Of a stretch of DNA of 64,000 nucleotides, positions 9,860 to 22,094 are shown piece after piece; the stretch's first letter is position 1; each line of letters begins with the position of its first letter. Source of the DNA: Flavisolibacter tropicus (lineage in GTDB: Bacteria; Bacteroidota; Bacteroidia; Chitinophagales; Chitinophagaceae); contig NZ_CP011390.1 in assembly GCF_001644645.1 (NCBI RefSeq), positions 2,414,001-2,478,000 on the forward strand, given 5' to 3'. The position numbers were made by a program, and so were the translations under genes. The notes beneath the pieces are model-generated. The model was not told where the DNA came from and made no database searches. It was given only the letters and a program-made list of their open reading frames with translations.

Positions 9860-10180
9860 GGTTCATTTTTATTGAGCTAAAAAAAATGCAGTAACCATAG
9901 CGGAATAACCCTCATCAGAAAGGTTTTCAGATGACTGATGGAGGCCCAAAAAGAACGGGTAAACAAAGCGTAAGGGGTAGTTAGTTGCGTAGAGTGTGCG
10001 GAAAACTGTTGCTACAAGGTAGTAATTTCTGTCTACCTTTTTCAGATACTTATTAGTAATTCTTGCATTAAAAAATTATTAACTGATTGACTTAGCGATT
10101 GCCTTGATTTGGATTTCTAATCCCTGATTTGAAGACATCAATGGTAGTAGGCGACCAAGAAGGATAATGAGAATGACAAC
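9860..10180. other. Non-coding gap
   Basis: The gap holds the upstream region of the HSL-type esterase and the 3' flank of the DUF2490 gene. It is AT-rich. No gene, repeat or strong hairpin was recognised. Confidence 0.35.
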
Positions 10181-10930
10181 TTAAGTACTTTTCTTTTTCT
10201 TGTGAAACACATATTCTATCGCCTGTTTACTTAAATAAAACTTTAACGCTACACCAACGGCATTTACTGCATCAACAGTTTCTCCGTTTTGAAATTGACG
10301 TAGATAATACGACTCAAAGTTTACATACCTGGCTACTTTTATTTCCAAACCAATACAAAATCTGAAGCGATCTGAACTACTTTCAATGAAATTCACAAAA
10401 TACTCCCCAAAAAAATAGGGAATGCAATACAGGTATATGGTTTGCACCTCCTTTTCTATGGTTACTTTGGGTCTGTAGCGAAGTTTAAAATCACCGTTTA
10501 CGAATCTCCAGTCCAAACGATTCCTAGCAGTCAACAGTACATTCATTGGCAAATGAAAACGCGAGTTGGATTCCGTAGCAATTGCGTGCTCTTTTACCTG
10601 GCTAACTGATTTCTGTGGTGTAGATGAATAGTAGTATCCAGCTCTTAACCACAAGTAATACCCTCTCGAACTATCCTGGAGTTGAGGGCTGAACTTTTTT
10701 CGTAATGAAGAGCTTGCAAAATAGTCGATATACATCCCTACAGCACCATCAGTGTAATCAGACGTTCTAATTTTAGTGGCAGAGTACATAGCAAATAGCC
10801 GCCATTTTTCATTGAAGCTATAAAACACATTGATCTCAGGCCATCCTTCCTCACGCGCCCCTGTAGTATCCTGGGCTGATAAATGACAAGAATAAAACAG
10901 AAATACAACAATATAAATGGCCTTTTTCAA
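10181..10930 (-). CDS. DUF2490 family outer-membrane protein
   Basis: A 249-residue protein that appears to start at TTG (10930): TTG-AAA-AAG directly encodes the signal peptide (KKAIYIVVFLFYSCHLSAQ), and no ATG is available before about residue 48. The mature part has the DUF2490 layout, with alternating amphipathic strands such as WPEINVFYSFNEKWRLFAMY, LRAGYYYSS, NRLDWRFVNGDFKLRYRPKV and FCIGLEIKVARYVNFESYYL. It is expected to be a small outer-membrane beta-barrel. No substrate is known for the family. The gene stands alone between two non-coding gaps. Confidence 0.75.
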   Translation of the reverse strand: MKKAIYIVVFLFYSCHLSAQDTTGAREEGWPEINVFYSFNEKWRLFAMYSATKIRTSDYTDGAVGMYIDYFASSSLRKKFSPQLQDSSRGYYLWLRAGYYYSSTPQKSVSQVKEHAIATESNSRFHLPMNVLLTARNRLDWRFVNGDFKLRYRPKVTIEKEVQTIYLYCIPYFFGEYFVNFIESSSDRFRFCIGLEIKVARYVNFESYYLRQFQNGETVDAVNAVGVALKFYLSKQAIEYVFHKKKKST

Positions 10931-11294
10931 GTATTCACTTTATAATACTGTTGTTTAAAAAATGAGGAGTAACAATAAACCTAATAAATTGTCGGGAGTT
11001 CTTTTTATAACTAAGTATTGCCAGTTGCTCAATAAAAAAAATAGCGGAATCATTGTGATGAAAAACCTTGCCTGATTGATTTAGGGATTAGATGCTTTTA
11101 AACATACGAAGTTTGTTCATCCAGTAGCGCCGGAAAGGAACTACATTCAATACAATAAGCTGCAATATAGAGCACTTGCTAAAGAGCCGCTCTACAGTTT
11201 AAAGCAAATCTTTCGCCCGCCTTGGTGTGTATTTATGCGCTGCTTCTTACCAGTTTCAATTAAAAAATACTGCACCCCTCCTACTTTCAAAGCA
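10931..11294. other. Non-coding gap
   Basis: Separates the DUF2490 gene from the next minus-strand gene. I recognise nothing in it. Confidence 0.35.
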
Positions 11295-11837
11295 CTATAG
11301 AGTAATTGTAACATTTACCTCTATCGTGAAAATCATTCGATCACCTGGATCCCAAACATAATCTTCTGAACATCGATACCCTCTTAACCAAGGAACACCA
11401 TTTATTGTTCTTATATAAAATCCTTTGGGGAAATCATCATCATTAACCAATGGTTCTGAAAAGATAGTTATTGAGCCTGGCGGTGCCTTACCCAACACTT
11501 TTTCCCTCCGATCCGACAGTTCTTTATCATGTAGCTTATGCAGCCTTATATAAGACGCCAACTCTAAAGGACAATAGAGCAAACCTAAAGACTGTATACA
11601 ACTCCTTATTTCCCCAAAATTGCCACCTATGGTCAAGCCGATCTCTGCTAAAGTCAGTTCTACTACTGTTGCTGTATACGTAATAGTTGAAGGCTTGTAT
11701 AAATCACTTTGAAATAGCTCATATGCATAGTCATTGAGCTCCACACTCGACTGCTCCAACTTTTCCATGAGTTTGTCTTTACTAAGCGCTTCATTCGTTA
11801 TGTTATAGATGTTATTGCCTTTATTGAACATGTTCAT
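11295..11837 (-). CDS. Cytosolic protein of unknown function
   Basis: A 180-residue protein without signal peptide. The N-terminal half is helical (NEALSKDKLMEKLEQSSVEL, then two hydrophobic helices around AEIGLTIGGNF and LGLLYCPLELASYI). The C-terminal third is beta-rich, with FYIRTINGVPWLRGYRCSED followed by WDPGDRMIFTIEVNVTI. The ATG is at 11837, with a second in-frame ATG at 11831. I do not recognise a family. The mix of a helical N-terminus with a compact Gly/Trp-rich C-terminus is unusual among its neighbours. It lies 50 bases downstream of another unknown gene on the same strand, so the two may be co-transcribed. Confidence 0.55.
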   Translation of the reverse strand: MNMFNKGNNIYNITNEALSKDKLMEKLEQSSVELNDYAYELFQSDLYKPSTITYTATVVELTLAEIGLTIGGNFGEIRSCIQSLGLLYCPLELASYIRLHKLHDKELSDRREKVLGKAPPGSITIFSEPLVNDDDFPKGFYIRTINGVPWLRGYRCSEDYVWDPGDRMIFTIEVNVTITL

Positions 11838-11887
11838 GTTTCTCGATAGTATAACTGTGTTAACGGTCTACATTTTCCACTTCCTTA

Positions 11888-12334
11888 TTAGTGAGGAATC
11901 TGACGGTAGTAAAGCAACAATCTATAAGCATCTGTCAGTAGGCTCTGTCGTACAAGCACCTCCTTTTGCTCTTCATTTTTATAACCAATAGCAATAGCAT
12001 AATCTGTATTAAAAAAGAAATGGTGCATCACCGAAACAGGACTTGGCGGCTCAAACTTCTCAGTAAGCTTTACCAGGTATTCGTTGTGGAAGTAGTAGGT
12101 TCGGGTACTCCTTGTTAGGCTATCATGGACGGAGGCTTTTAACAAGGTATTACTTATAGTATCCGCAGTTAATATTAAAGTGTACTGGCCGAATGCTCTA
12201 TCATATTGTTTTACAGAAGTGGTCTTTTCAATTTGTGCTATAATCGGCGTAGCATCAGAAGCAAATTGAATGGGCTGGGCCTGCAGCCATTGCGAACAAA
12301 CAAGGTAGATGAATTGAAAAATATATTTCTTCAT
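11888..12334 (-). CDS. Small secreted protein of unknown function
   Basis: A 148-residue protein with a signal peptide (MKKYIFQFIYLVCSQWLQAQ). The mature part is beta-rich: QYTLILTADTISNTLLKASV, then RTYYFHNEYLVKLTEKFE. Its layout resembles the secreted protein at 5136-5633 (signal peptide, YT strand, FHNE/YHNE segment). It is probably periplasmic. The gene precedes the unknown gene at 11295-11837 by 50 bases on the same strand, which suggests a two-gene operon. Confidence 0.6.
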   Translation of the reverse strand: MKKYIFQFIYLVCSQWLQAQPIQFASDATPIIAQIEKTTSVKQYDRAFGQYTLILTADTISNTLLKASVHDSLTRSTRTYYFHNEYLVKLTEKFEPPSPVSVMHHFFFNTDYAIAIGYKNEEQKEVLVRQSLLTDAYRLLLYYRQIPH

Positions 12335-12556
12335 ACATCAGTTTAGCGGCATAACGTAAAGCTCAGTTTTATTATTGCTCCAGATCCTTTCGAGCAACCA
12401 AGCACATTTTGCACCATCGCTCATATGACAAACAATGAACACTAATTAAGGTAGCAAGAAAATATAAAAGAGATTAGCTTTATACAACCTCTCATTTCTG
12501 AGCTTGTTGACAAACCAGTCAGCCGTCTTGCTTTCAAACCTTAACGCTACAATAGT

Positions 12557-13537
12557 ATGAAATCATATCAAAACCTTTTCCCTATTTCTATCCTTTTCCT
12601 GTTATTCGCCTTAACAGTTACACAACCAGCTATTTCACAACACAATATGAAAAAAATGGTTAGCAGTCCTAATAATTCGACAAGTTCTTTACTTGACACT
12701 GCTGCTATTGGGCGTATAATGGGTATTAAAGGAAGCTTCAATAAAGGTGAGTATAAAATAACTGTTCCCCAGAATGATCTGAGCGTTATGGTTGATGGAT
12801 TTAAGATCATTCCAGCCATGGGATTAGGTACTTGGATTGCCTTCACGCCCACGCCCGGCGGTGCTATGATTATGGGCGATATTATTTTAACCGAAACGGA
12901 TCTGAAGCCTGTACAACAGGAAATTATCCGCCAGGGCCTCACTATAACAGCTATCCACAACCATTTTGTACGGAATCACCCCAATGTCATGTACATGCAC
13001 CTGGGTGGCACTGGCAGCACAGAAGCTATGGCGCAAAAAGCGAAAGCAGTGCTAGACAAAGTAAAAGAAACAAGAGGCGGTGATCCCTCTAAAGGCACGG
13101 CATCAAACGAAACAGTTCAAAACACGATTGATACAGTAAGCCTTAATACCATTTTGGGATACAGGGGTGAAATGAGCAAAGGGGTATATAAGTATACTAT
13201 TGGCAGACCTGATATCAAACTACAGGAACATGGCGTAGCGGTTTCTACATTTTTAGGATTCAATACCTGGGCGGCTTGGCAGGGCACTTCTGACAAAGCC
13301 GCTGTTGCCGGAGATTTTACGATGCTGGAAGATGAAGTAGAACCAGTAGTTAAGGCACTGGTAGAAAACGGCATTGAAGTAGTTGCCGTTCACAACCATA
13401 TGGTACATGAACAACCTCGCGTTTTCTTTCTGCATTACTGGGGTGTAGGTAATGCCGAACAACTGGCTAAAGGCTTGCGAGCTGCGCTGGATCAAACCGG
13501 CAAATCGAAAAACACCAGGAGCATGAACTCACACTGA
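12557..13537 (+). CDS. Secreted protein with two DUF1259 (LppY/LpqO-like) domains
   Basis: A 326-residue protein with an N-terminal signal peptide (residues 1-28, ending TQPAISQ) and two tandem DUF1259 domains (about 45-175 and 185-320). Each domain repeats the order IMGIKGSFNKGEYKITVPQ / ILGYRGEMSKGVYKYTIGRP, then LGTWIAF / FNTWAAW, then a histidine-rich AIHNHFV / AVHNHMV segment. The repeated HNH motifs could bind a metal. DUF1259 occurs in mycobacterial LppY/LpqO lipoproteins, and its function is unknown. It converges on a His/Met-rich outer-membrane barrel gene 34 bases away. That fits a metal or oxidative-stress context, though this is inference. Confidence 0.85.
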   Translation: MKSYQNLFPISILFLLFALTVTQPAISQHNMKKMVSSPNNSTSSLLDTAAIGRIMGIKGSFNKGEYKITVPQNDLSVMVDGFKIIPAMGLGTWIAFTPTPGGAMIMGDIILTETDLKPVQQEIIRQGLTITAIHNHFVRNHPNVMYMHLGGTGSTEAMAQKAKAVLDKVKETRGGDPSKGTASNETVQNTIDTVSLNTILGYRGEMSKGVYKYTIGRPDIKLQEHGVAVSTFLGFNTWAAWQGTSDKAAVAGDFTMLEDEVEPVVKALVENGIEVVAVHNHMVHEQPRVFFLHYWGVGNAEQLAKGLRAALDQTGKSKNTRSMNSH

Positions 13538-13571
13538 AAATTGTACCAACACTTCAACTTAACTAATGTTG

Positions 13572-15071
13572 TTAATAAGGTAGATAAAATGAACCCATTA
13601 TTCGCCCCATCGATCTGGGATAAATGCGCAAATACACTTCTCCGGCTAGCGGGTTCTGACCATACAAACTGCTCAACCTCTTGTCAGGATTGTAAAGAGT
13701 AATTTGGCCACCAAGCGCAACTTTGGTTTGACCAATGTTCAAAATATCGTAAGAGGCCCCAGCAGTAAATGCATGTACAGGAAAGAGCGCATCATGGCCA
13801 TATTCCACTTCATCTAGGTTCAACTCCTCTGTTGATTTCTGAACCCATTCATAACGCCCATACAGTGTTGTTCTTCTTTGATTTCTTGAACCTTCAACCA
13901 ATATGGCATTTTCTCCATCGTGATCATTGCTCTTGTTCATACCCCAAAGGGCGGTAATATTGGTAAACGTTTCTCCAAAGCCGCGTGCACTGTACGTAGC
14001 CGAAGCTGTTGTGCGATGAACATTCTCTCCAGGATGCAGCGTCTCAGGTTCTTTAATAAACCCGTGCGAAACCTGCATGGCCCATTTTATGGTTGGGTTG
14101 TAAGATAATCGCCCACTCCAGGAATTAAAAAGTGGCTTATCAAAGTCATATCTATTTTCATCTGGCTCACGACCTGTAAAAGAAGATCCTTCCAGTTTCC
14201 AATTGCCATAGCGAACACCAAAAGTAGCTACCCCAAATGTAATATGGGTTGCATCTACCCAGTGATGCGACAAAGGGGCATCAGGATTGAAAAAACCTGA
14301 AGGACGGTGCACGTAAGCCGTGGGACCAAGTGCGGGCTCTCCAGGATAACCCAGGTACACAAACACGTCTGTCTTGTTAGAAAGTGTGTGTGCATAGCTA
14401 ACTGAAAGTTCAGAAAAAAGATCATGAGGGTGCTGACGATCAACCAAAGGCTGGCCCTTGTAAGTTTCTCCTGTTTGAAACAACAATGGATAGCCATTTT
14501 TGCCAACTGTTATCGGATCTAACGAGACCATCGTATTAAAATGAAATAGCCCGCTTTTTCCTACAGTTCGTTGCCCCATGAACATAAACATGTTCGGCGC
14601 ATCAAACTTTGCATCACCCCTGGATCCTCTGTCAAGCAGATCCTGCTTATTGTAGCGCAGGTACGCACTACCGTGTAGCATGTACATCCATGCCCCCTTA
14701 TGAAACATATAACCATACATGGGAGAGTTATCGGGGCTCCACGAAGTACCCGACCCATTGCGGGTCATTGGCAGAGTAAGCGAAAACGCATGCGACATAT
14801 TCATGCTCATGTGATCATGTTCTCCCATCTGCATTCCCTCTTGATGATGATCAGTGGACTGGTTGCCATGATTATGTCCGCCATGATCTTGAGGAACTGT
14901 GTCCCTTGCGCCCTGCATAGACATTGAAGGCATTGTCCCTTTTTGTTTTACAGCGGCAGGCTTACTGGATTTCACGGAATCCTTTGAAGGGATAGTATGC
15001 TCATGAGCGTGCTGTGCTTGGGATACTAACACCAGCATATAGGCCAAAGAAGTTATAAATAATTTTTTCAT
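13572..15071 (-). CDS. His/Met-rich outer-membrane beta-barrel, probable metal (copper) handling
   Basis: The chosen start at 15071 (MKKLFITSLAYMLVLVSQAQ) gives 499 residues with a clear signal peptide. The upstream in-frame extension to 15179 looks spurious. A linker of about 90 residues is dense in His and Met (for example HDHMSMNMSHAF and QGARDTVPQDHGGHNHG), typical of copper or silver-binding periplasmic segments. The rest alternates amphipathic strands and ends FYLPY, consistent with a beta-barrel. I recall similar proteins beside copper-efflux genes in Bacteroidota, but no efflux pump is in this window. It is convergent with the DUF1259 gene and divergent from katG. Confidence 0.75.
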   Translation of the reverse strand: MKKLFITSLAYMLVLVSQAQHAHEHTIPSKDSVKSSKPAAVKQKGTMPSMSMQGARDTVPQDHGGHNHGNQSTDHHQEGMQMGEHDHMSMNMSHAFSLTLPMTRNGSGTSWSPDNSPMYGYMFHKGAWMYMLHGSAYLRYNKQDLLDRGSRGDAKFDAPNMFMFMGQRTVGKSGLFHFNTMVSLDPITVGKNGYPLLFQTGETYKGQPLVDRQHPHDLFSELSVSYAHTLSNKTDVFVYLGYPGEPALGPTAYVHRPSGFFNPDAPLSHHWVDATHITFGVATFGVRYGNWKLEGSSFTGREPDENRYDFDKPLFNSWSGRLSYNPTIKWAMQVSHGFIKEPETLHPGENVHRTTASATYSARGFGETFTNITALWGMNKSNDHDGENAILVEGSRNQRRTTLYGRYEWVQKSTEELNLDEVEYGHDALFPVHAFTAGASYDILNIGQTKVALGGQITLYNPDKRLSSLYGQNPLAGEVYLRIYPRSMGRIMGSFYLPY

Positions 15072-17740
<2,669 letters not shown>

Positions 17741-17757
17741 TAGCAGAGACACCCAAA

Positions 17758-17792
17758 TAAAAAAGGTGACCAGAAGAGGTCACCTTTTTTAT
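17758..17792 (+). terminator. Intrinsic terminator of katG
   Basis: An 11-bp stem (AAAAGGTGACC / GGTCACCTTTT) at 17761-17771 and 17778-17788 encloses a 6-base loop, and the right arm runs into a T tract. It begins about 20 bases after the katG stop codon. Confidence 0.9.
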
Positions 17793-17881
17793 TAACTAAC
17801 TATCAATTACGTATACCCTTTTCTTTTGTGATTAAATTATATAGCTTGGCAGTCGCTTAATCAATTTCTCTTTCACCCATT

Positions 17882-19240
17882 ATGAATTTTATACCAACTA
17901 CGCTTACCGAGCATTTGCCTGATTTAATCATGATGTTATCCATGGATGGCATCATACTTTATACAAATCCCGCTTTCACACTTCACCTACTCTATCCGGC
18001 TGAAGAAATAAAGGGCAAGGACTACCAAGAACTATTGCACCCTACCCTTCAGGACGCCCGAATAAATCTTGCTGACCAGGTATTAACAAAAACCTCGGTT
18101 TCAAGTGTGGTACACCAGCTGAAGCGAAAAGACGGCACAGAGGCGATAGTAAACTGGTCCAGTGTGTACCTGCAAAATGAGAATATCCTCTTTTGTACAG
18201 GTCGCATGGAAAAAGAACAACAGCACACTCAGCAAGAACATCTTTTTGAAGCATTGGTAGAAAATACTTTTGATCTTTTGGCGGTAACTAATGAGAAAGG
18301 CATATGGACATACGTAAGTGAATCATTAGCCAAACTGATTGGCAGTACACGAGAGCTATTAATTGGGCAATATTGCTTTGATTATATGCACCCGGCCGAT
18401 TTACCCCAATTAGCCGAACAGCAACAAGCTTTACTGCAAGGACAGAAAAAAGTACAGGGCTTACCCTACCGATTTCGCAATGCAGCTGGAGAGTGGATGT
18501 GGATGGAAGCTATCATCGCTAACCAATTAGCCAATCCTGATATTAAAGGCATAATCATAACCGGAAGAGATATTAGTGACCGCATGGCCGCGGAAAAAAA
18601 TGCTAAGGAAATTAAATTGCTGGAAGGCCTCCGAGAAGGGGAAGAAAAAGAACGGAGCCGCATTGCCAGAGATCTGCATGATGAAATTTCCAGCATGATT
18701 GTCGCCGCCAAAATGCACATTGGCATATTGACTAAAACCATCCCTCTTATTGCCGACAACCACGCATATCAAAAAGGATTAAACCTACTAGATCAAGCCG
18801 CCAGCCAAATACGCCGCACTTCGCACAACCTCATGCCAGAGATTTTACTAGAGAACGGATTGCATAAAGCCCTGAATTGGTACTGTAGCAGCATCAGTAA
18901 TTCGCATTTAAAACTACAGTACATCTCACTGGGCTCTGCCACTCGGTATTCTCCCACTTTTGAATTATCACTTTACCGTATTGTTCAGGAACTGATCAAT
19001 AACATCATCCGCCATGCAAGAGCAACAGAAGCAATTATTCAGATCAGCTATCTTTCCAACAGTCTGATGTTAACGATTGAAGATAATGGCATTGGATTTA
19101 ACAAGATGTCTCAAGCAAAAGGCACTGGCTTATCTTCCATAGCAAAAAGAGCGGCAGTCATGAACGGTGTCATAGAAATTCAATCAACTCTAGGAAAGGG
19201 CACAAGTATATACCTTGAATTTCAAACAGAAGGACTCTAA
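17882..19240 (+). CDS. PAS-domain sensor histidine kinase (HisKA_3 type)
   Basis: A 452-residue cytosolic kinase without membrane segments. Two PAS domains (about 8-110 and 120-232) precede a NarX-type dimerisation domain with phosphoacceptor His266 in SRIARDLHDEIS. The HATPase domain has an N-box around IVQELINNIIRHA (373-379), the G1 motif IEDNGIGF and a GTGLSSIAKRA G2 motif. HisKA_3 kinases normally phosphorylate LuxR/NarL-type regulators, but no such gene is adjacent, so this is an orphan. The soluble PAS sensors suggest an intracellular signal, such as redox or a ligand. It follows katG, after that gene's terminator. Confidence 0.92.
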   Translation: MNFIPTTLTEHLPDLIMMLSMDGIILYTNPAFTLHLLYPAEEIKGKDYQELLHPTLQDARINLADQVLTKTSVSSVVHQLKRKDGTEAIVNWSSVYLQNENILFCTGRMEKEQQHTQQEHLFEALVENTFDLLAVTNEKGIWTYVSESLAKLIGSTRELLIGQYCFDYMHPADLPQLAEQQQALLQGQKKVQGLPYRFRNAAGEWMWMEAIIANQLANPDIKGIIITGRDISDRMAAEKNAKEIKLLEGLREGEEKERSRIARDLHDEISSMIVAAKMHIGILTKTIPLIADNHAYQKGLNLLDQAASQIRRTSHNLMPEILLENGLHKALNWYCSSISNSHLKLQYISLGSATRYSPTFELSLYRIVQELINNIIRHARATEAIIQISYLSNSLMLTIEDNGIGFNKMSQAKGTGLSSIAKRAAVMNGVIEIQSTLGKGTSIYLEFQTEGL

Positions 19241-19601
19241 ACCTTTATTGCAAAGCATTTTTAAACTTCATCTTTTTGCTATTAAACAATGGCACATTTG
19301 ATGTTAGTAAAGCGCCTGCTTTTATGCACCCTTTTGTATGCGTTAACGGACCAGCTCTTCCTTTGCCGTTTTCCAGTATAGCTAGTGACAATAGTGCAAT
19401 TAATAATTAGAAAGAAGTAGCCCATCAGCGCTGACATACAAATGACTTTATACAACCTTAAGAAAGAAGCTCAAGAACTCATTTTATATTTTCAGGTTTG
19501 CTAGAGAGTTCGCTACTATTTGATTGAACTGGCACTGTATTTTGTAAGGTATTGGTATAATATTCCAGCATCAATCATTTTATAACGCTAAATAATTTAC
19601 C
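19241..19601. other. Non-coding gap
   Basis: Lies between the histidine kinase and a small membrane protein on the same strand. No gene, RNA or strong hairpin was recognised. Confidence 0.35.
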
Positions 19602-20108
19602 ATGAAAGTAGCTGCTGCAGTTGCCGGAGGATTAGCAGGAACCCTTACTGTTGCTTCTTTACATGAAGCTTTACGCAGAGTCACTCCCAATGCACCCCGC
19701 ATGGACATACTCGATATGGAATTAGTAAAAAAAGGACTAAAAAGCCTAAACAGGAAAGTCCCTTCTGCCAATAATCTTCAGCGATGGGCTGTAGGCGGAG
19801 AGCTTGTTAGCGATACGGCTTATTATAGCCTTGCAGGAGTGGGCGCCAGAAATGGCCTATGGGCCAGAGGAGCTTTGTTAGGCTTAGTAGCAGGTGTTTC
19901 TGCCGTTATTTTACCAAAGCCACTTGGTCTACCCTCAACGCCAAGCAACAAAACGTTTGGCACGCAACTAATGACCATTGGCTTATATTTAATTGGCGGG
20001 CTTGTAGCTGCAGCTGTAACACAACTGGTAGATGATGCTCAAAGCAGCGAGGAAAACAATGAAGAAAGCTATCAAGTATTAATTTCTCAGTCAGCACTTA
20101 CCTATTGA
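19602..20108 (+). CDS. Small membrane protein of unknown function
   Basis: A 168-residue protein with three likely membrane segments: an N-terminal glycine/alanine-rich helix (VAAAVAGGLAGTLTVASL), a central one (GALLGLVAGVSAVILP) and one near the C-terminus (MTIGLYLIGGLVAAAVTQL). The loop between the first two is basic (LVKKGLKSLNRKVPSANNL), so it probably faces the cytosol. The C-terminus is acidic. I do not recognise a named family. The neighbours are unrelated and give no hint. Confidence 0.65.
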   Translation: MKVAAAVAGGLAGTLTVASLHEALRRVTPNAPRMDILDMELVKKGLKSLNRKVPSANNLQRWAVGGELVSDTAYYSLAGVGARNGLWARGALLGLVAGVSAVILPKPLGLPSTPSNKTFGTQLMTIGLYLIGGLVAAAVTQLVDDAQSSEENNEESYQVLISQSALTY

Positions 20109-20152
20109 TGTTAGTAAGCCATCCATTAAAATAGGAAGGCCAAGTTACCAAA

Positions 20153-20716
20153 CTAATCCTCTGCCAATAGGCGTATGACCTTGCAGGGATTACCGGCGGC
20201 AAACACGTCGGCAGGAATATCTTTGGTCACCACGCTGCCTGCACCAATCACACTTCTATCACCGATACTGACACCAGGGCAAATAACGGCGCTACCACCA
20301 ATCCATACATCATTACCGATAGTGATGGGCTTGGCGAACTCCAGTCCTGAAGCTCTTTCCTCATGGTTCATTGGATGGGTAGCGGTGTAGATTTGTACGT
20401 TTGGCCCAAACAACGTGCGGCTGCCGATGTTTACTGGAGCTACATCCAGCACCACACAATTGAAATTGAAGAATACCTTATCCCCTATTTTGATATTATA
20501 CCCGTAGTCGCAAAAAAACGGTGGCTGCAACCAAAGCCCTTCTCCTGCATGAGGAATGAGTTCCTTAAGTATACGGAGACGATATTCCACCTGATCCTCT
20601 CTGGAATCGTTTAGTTCTTTTATCAGCAGTCGAGCCTTTAGCCTTTCATCAGAAAGCTGTTTATCCAGCGCATCATACAGCTCGCCAGCCAGCATTTTTT
20701 CCTTTTCTGTCTTCAT
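20153..20716 (-). CDS. Sugar O-acetyltransferase (maltose/galactoside acetyltransferase type)
   Basis: A 187-residue left-handed beta-helix acetyltransferase of the Maa/LacA/NodL group. The N-terminal maltose-acetyltransferase helical region (MKTEKEKMLAGELYDALDKQ) is followed by hexapeptide repeats (IGSRTLFGPNVQIYTA, ITIGNDVWIGGSAVICPGVS, IGDRSVIGAGSVVTKDI) and ends AGNPCKVIR. The catalytic histidine lies in ATHPMNHEERASG. It transfers acetyl from acetyl-CoA to a sugar hydroxyl in the cytosol, and the exact sugar is unknown. It stands upstream of no obvious partner and converges with the membrane-protein gene. Confidence 0.92.
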   Translation of the reverse strand: MKTEKEKMLAGELYDALDKQLSDERLKARLLIKELNDSREDQVEYRLRILKELIPHAGEGLWLQPPFFCDYGYNIKIGDKVFFNFNCVVLDVAPVNIGSRTLFGPNVQIYTATHPMNHEERASGLEFAKPITIGNDVWIGGSAVICPGVSIGDRSVIGAGSVVTKDIPADVFAAGNPCKVIRLLAED

Positions 20717-20830
20717 GTTGTAAAACGGAAAAAAATCATGCCCTGAAAAGACAATAGTTTAAACAAAACTCCGTCACCAGACAGACAGAATCACCCTTTC
20801 AAACTGCAAAAGAAGAAATATAGATGATGT

Positions 20831-21979
20831 CTATTTTATTAAAGCAGGCTTTTTCTTTTCTCTTTGTATGGAGTTTGTCTCACGCGCCACCCTATTCTTT
20901 TGAAGCCAGGCTCTTACAGGTTCATCATACCACTTCAGGCAGGCATAGGCAATAGCAATAGCTGACACAAAGACCAACAGTGCAAAGGGATAGCCTTCTT
21001 GAAGCGAAATCTTATTATCCTTCACCCAGGCAGTATAAATGTATATCAGTGGATAGTGGGTGATATAAATCGGGTAAGAGATATCGCCAAGAAACTTACA
21101 CCATCTTTTTGAAGTACTAGTTATCAACTCCCCACTGGCGCCTAAGTAGACGATCAATGGAAAAAGGAAAACAATGCACAACGAATCGTATAGCCCATTC
21201 ATCCATAGCTGTTGTTCACCTCCAATGCGGGGAGCTGCAAGTATTACTAGAAGCAAAAGGCTGCACCATTGAAAAGCATTTTTAACTCTTGTCAAACGGA
21301 CTGTACGAAAAAGCAGCAGCCCAGCAAAGAAGGGATACATTACCCGGGTAAACCCTACCCGCAATTGTGCTGGCTCCAGCGACCAACCACCAATAACATC
21401 ACCCGAAGCACTTGTAACAGCATACTGGATCAACACTGCTCCAGCTAACATTACCAGGATGGTCAGAAGTGTTTTAGATAACTTACGAATAAACAACGCA
21501 TAGAGAATATTAACAACATACTCGTAGAATAAGGACCACCCAGGTCCATTCAGTGGATAGGTTTCATTCCATCCGCGAATATCCATAGAAGGTGGCAAGG
21601 GAATCATTATAAAACCAATTACCATTACCAGTAGCAATTTCCACGATGGCACTGTTGCGATCACTGGCCACACGGAAGATGCCTGAAAGTAAAAACACAC
21701 AGCACCAATCACCATCCCTATTATAACCATTGGTTGCAGCCTTTCCACACGCCGCCTCAAAAAATTTCCAACAGACATTTTCGACCAACGATCGTCATAA
21801 GCATAGCCAATTACAAAACCCGAAAGCAGGAAGAAAAAATCTACTGCCAGGTAACCGTGATTAATAATCTGGTCTGAAGGAGAAGTAGCATGCGCCTCAA
21901 AGATGTGGAATGCCACCACTGTTAAAGCAGCTACACCACGCAGCGCGTCGAGTATGGGATAATGGGGTTTGCTGGCCAT
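20831..21979 (-). CDS. Acyltransferase-3 family membrane protein
   Basis: A 382-residue integral membrane acyltransferase with about ten hydrophobic helices. The N-terminus has the family signature (YPILDALRGVAALTVVAFHI, with the catalytic-type histidine in the first helix) and FFFLLSGFVIGYAYDDRW. The arginine pair in LRRRVERLQPM is also typical. Members O-acylate extracytoplasmic sugars, lipids or peptidoglycan. The neighbouring sugar O-acetyltransferase may act on related envelope glycans, but the 114-base gap leaves co-transcription uncertain. Confidence 0.9.
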   Translation of the reverse strand: MASKPHYPILDALRGVAALTVVAFHIFEAHATSPSDQIINHGYLAVDFFFLLSGFVIGYAYDDRWSKMSVGNFLRRRVERLQPMVIIGMVIGAVCFYFQASSVWPVIATVPSWKLLLVMVIGFIMIPLPPSMDIRGWNETYPLNGPGWSLFYEYVVNILYALFIRKLSKTLLTILVMLAGAVLIQYAVTSASGDVIGGWSLEPAQLRVGFTRVMYPFFAGLLLFRTVRLTRVKNAFQWCSLLLLVILAAPRIGGEQQLWMNGLYDSLCIVFLFPLIVYLGASGELITSTSKRWCKFLGDISYPIYITHYPLIYIYTAWVKDNKISLQEGYPFALLVFVSAIAIAYACLKWYDEPVRAWLQKNRVARETNSIQREKKKPALIK

Positions 21980-22094
21980 AGGATAGAACTTTATATGCGT
22001 TTAAATTCATGTTTTATTATACCATTGCTTAAGCAACACTTATGTTGGCTGGCTGTCAAAAACGTTGGCTTTAAAAATGAGCCACTTATAACAG

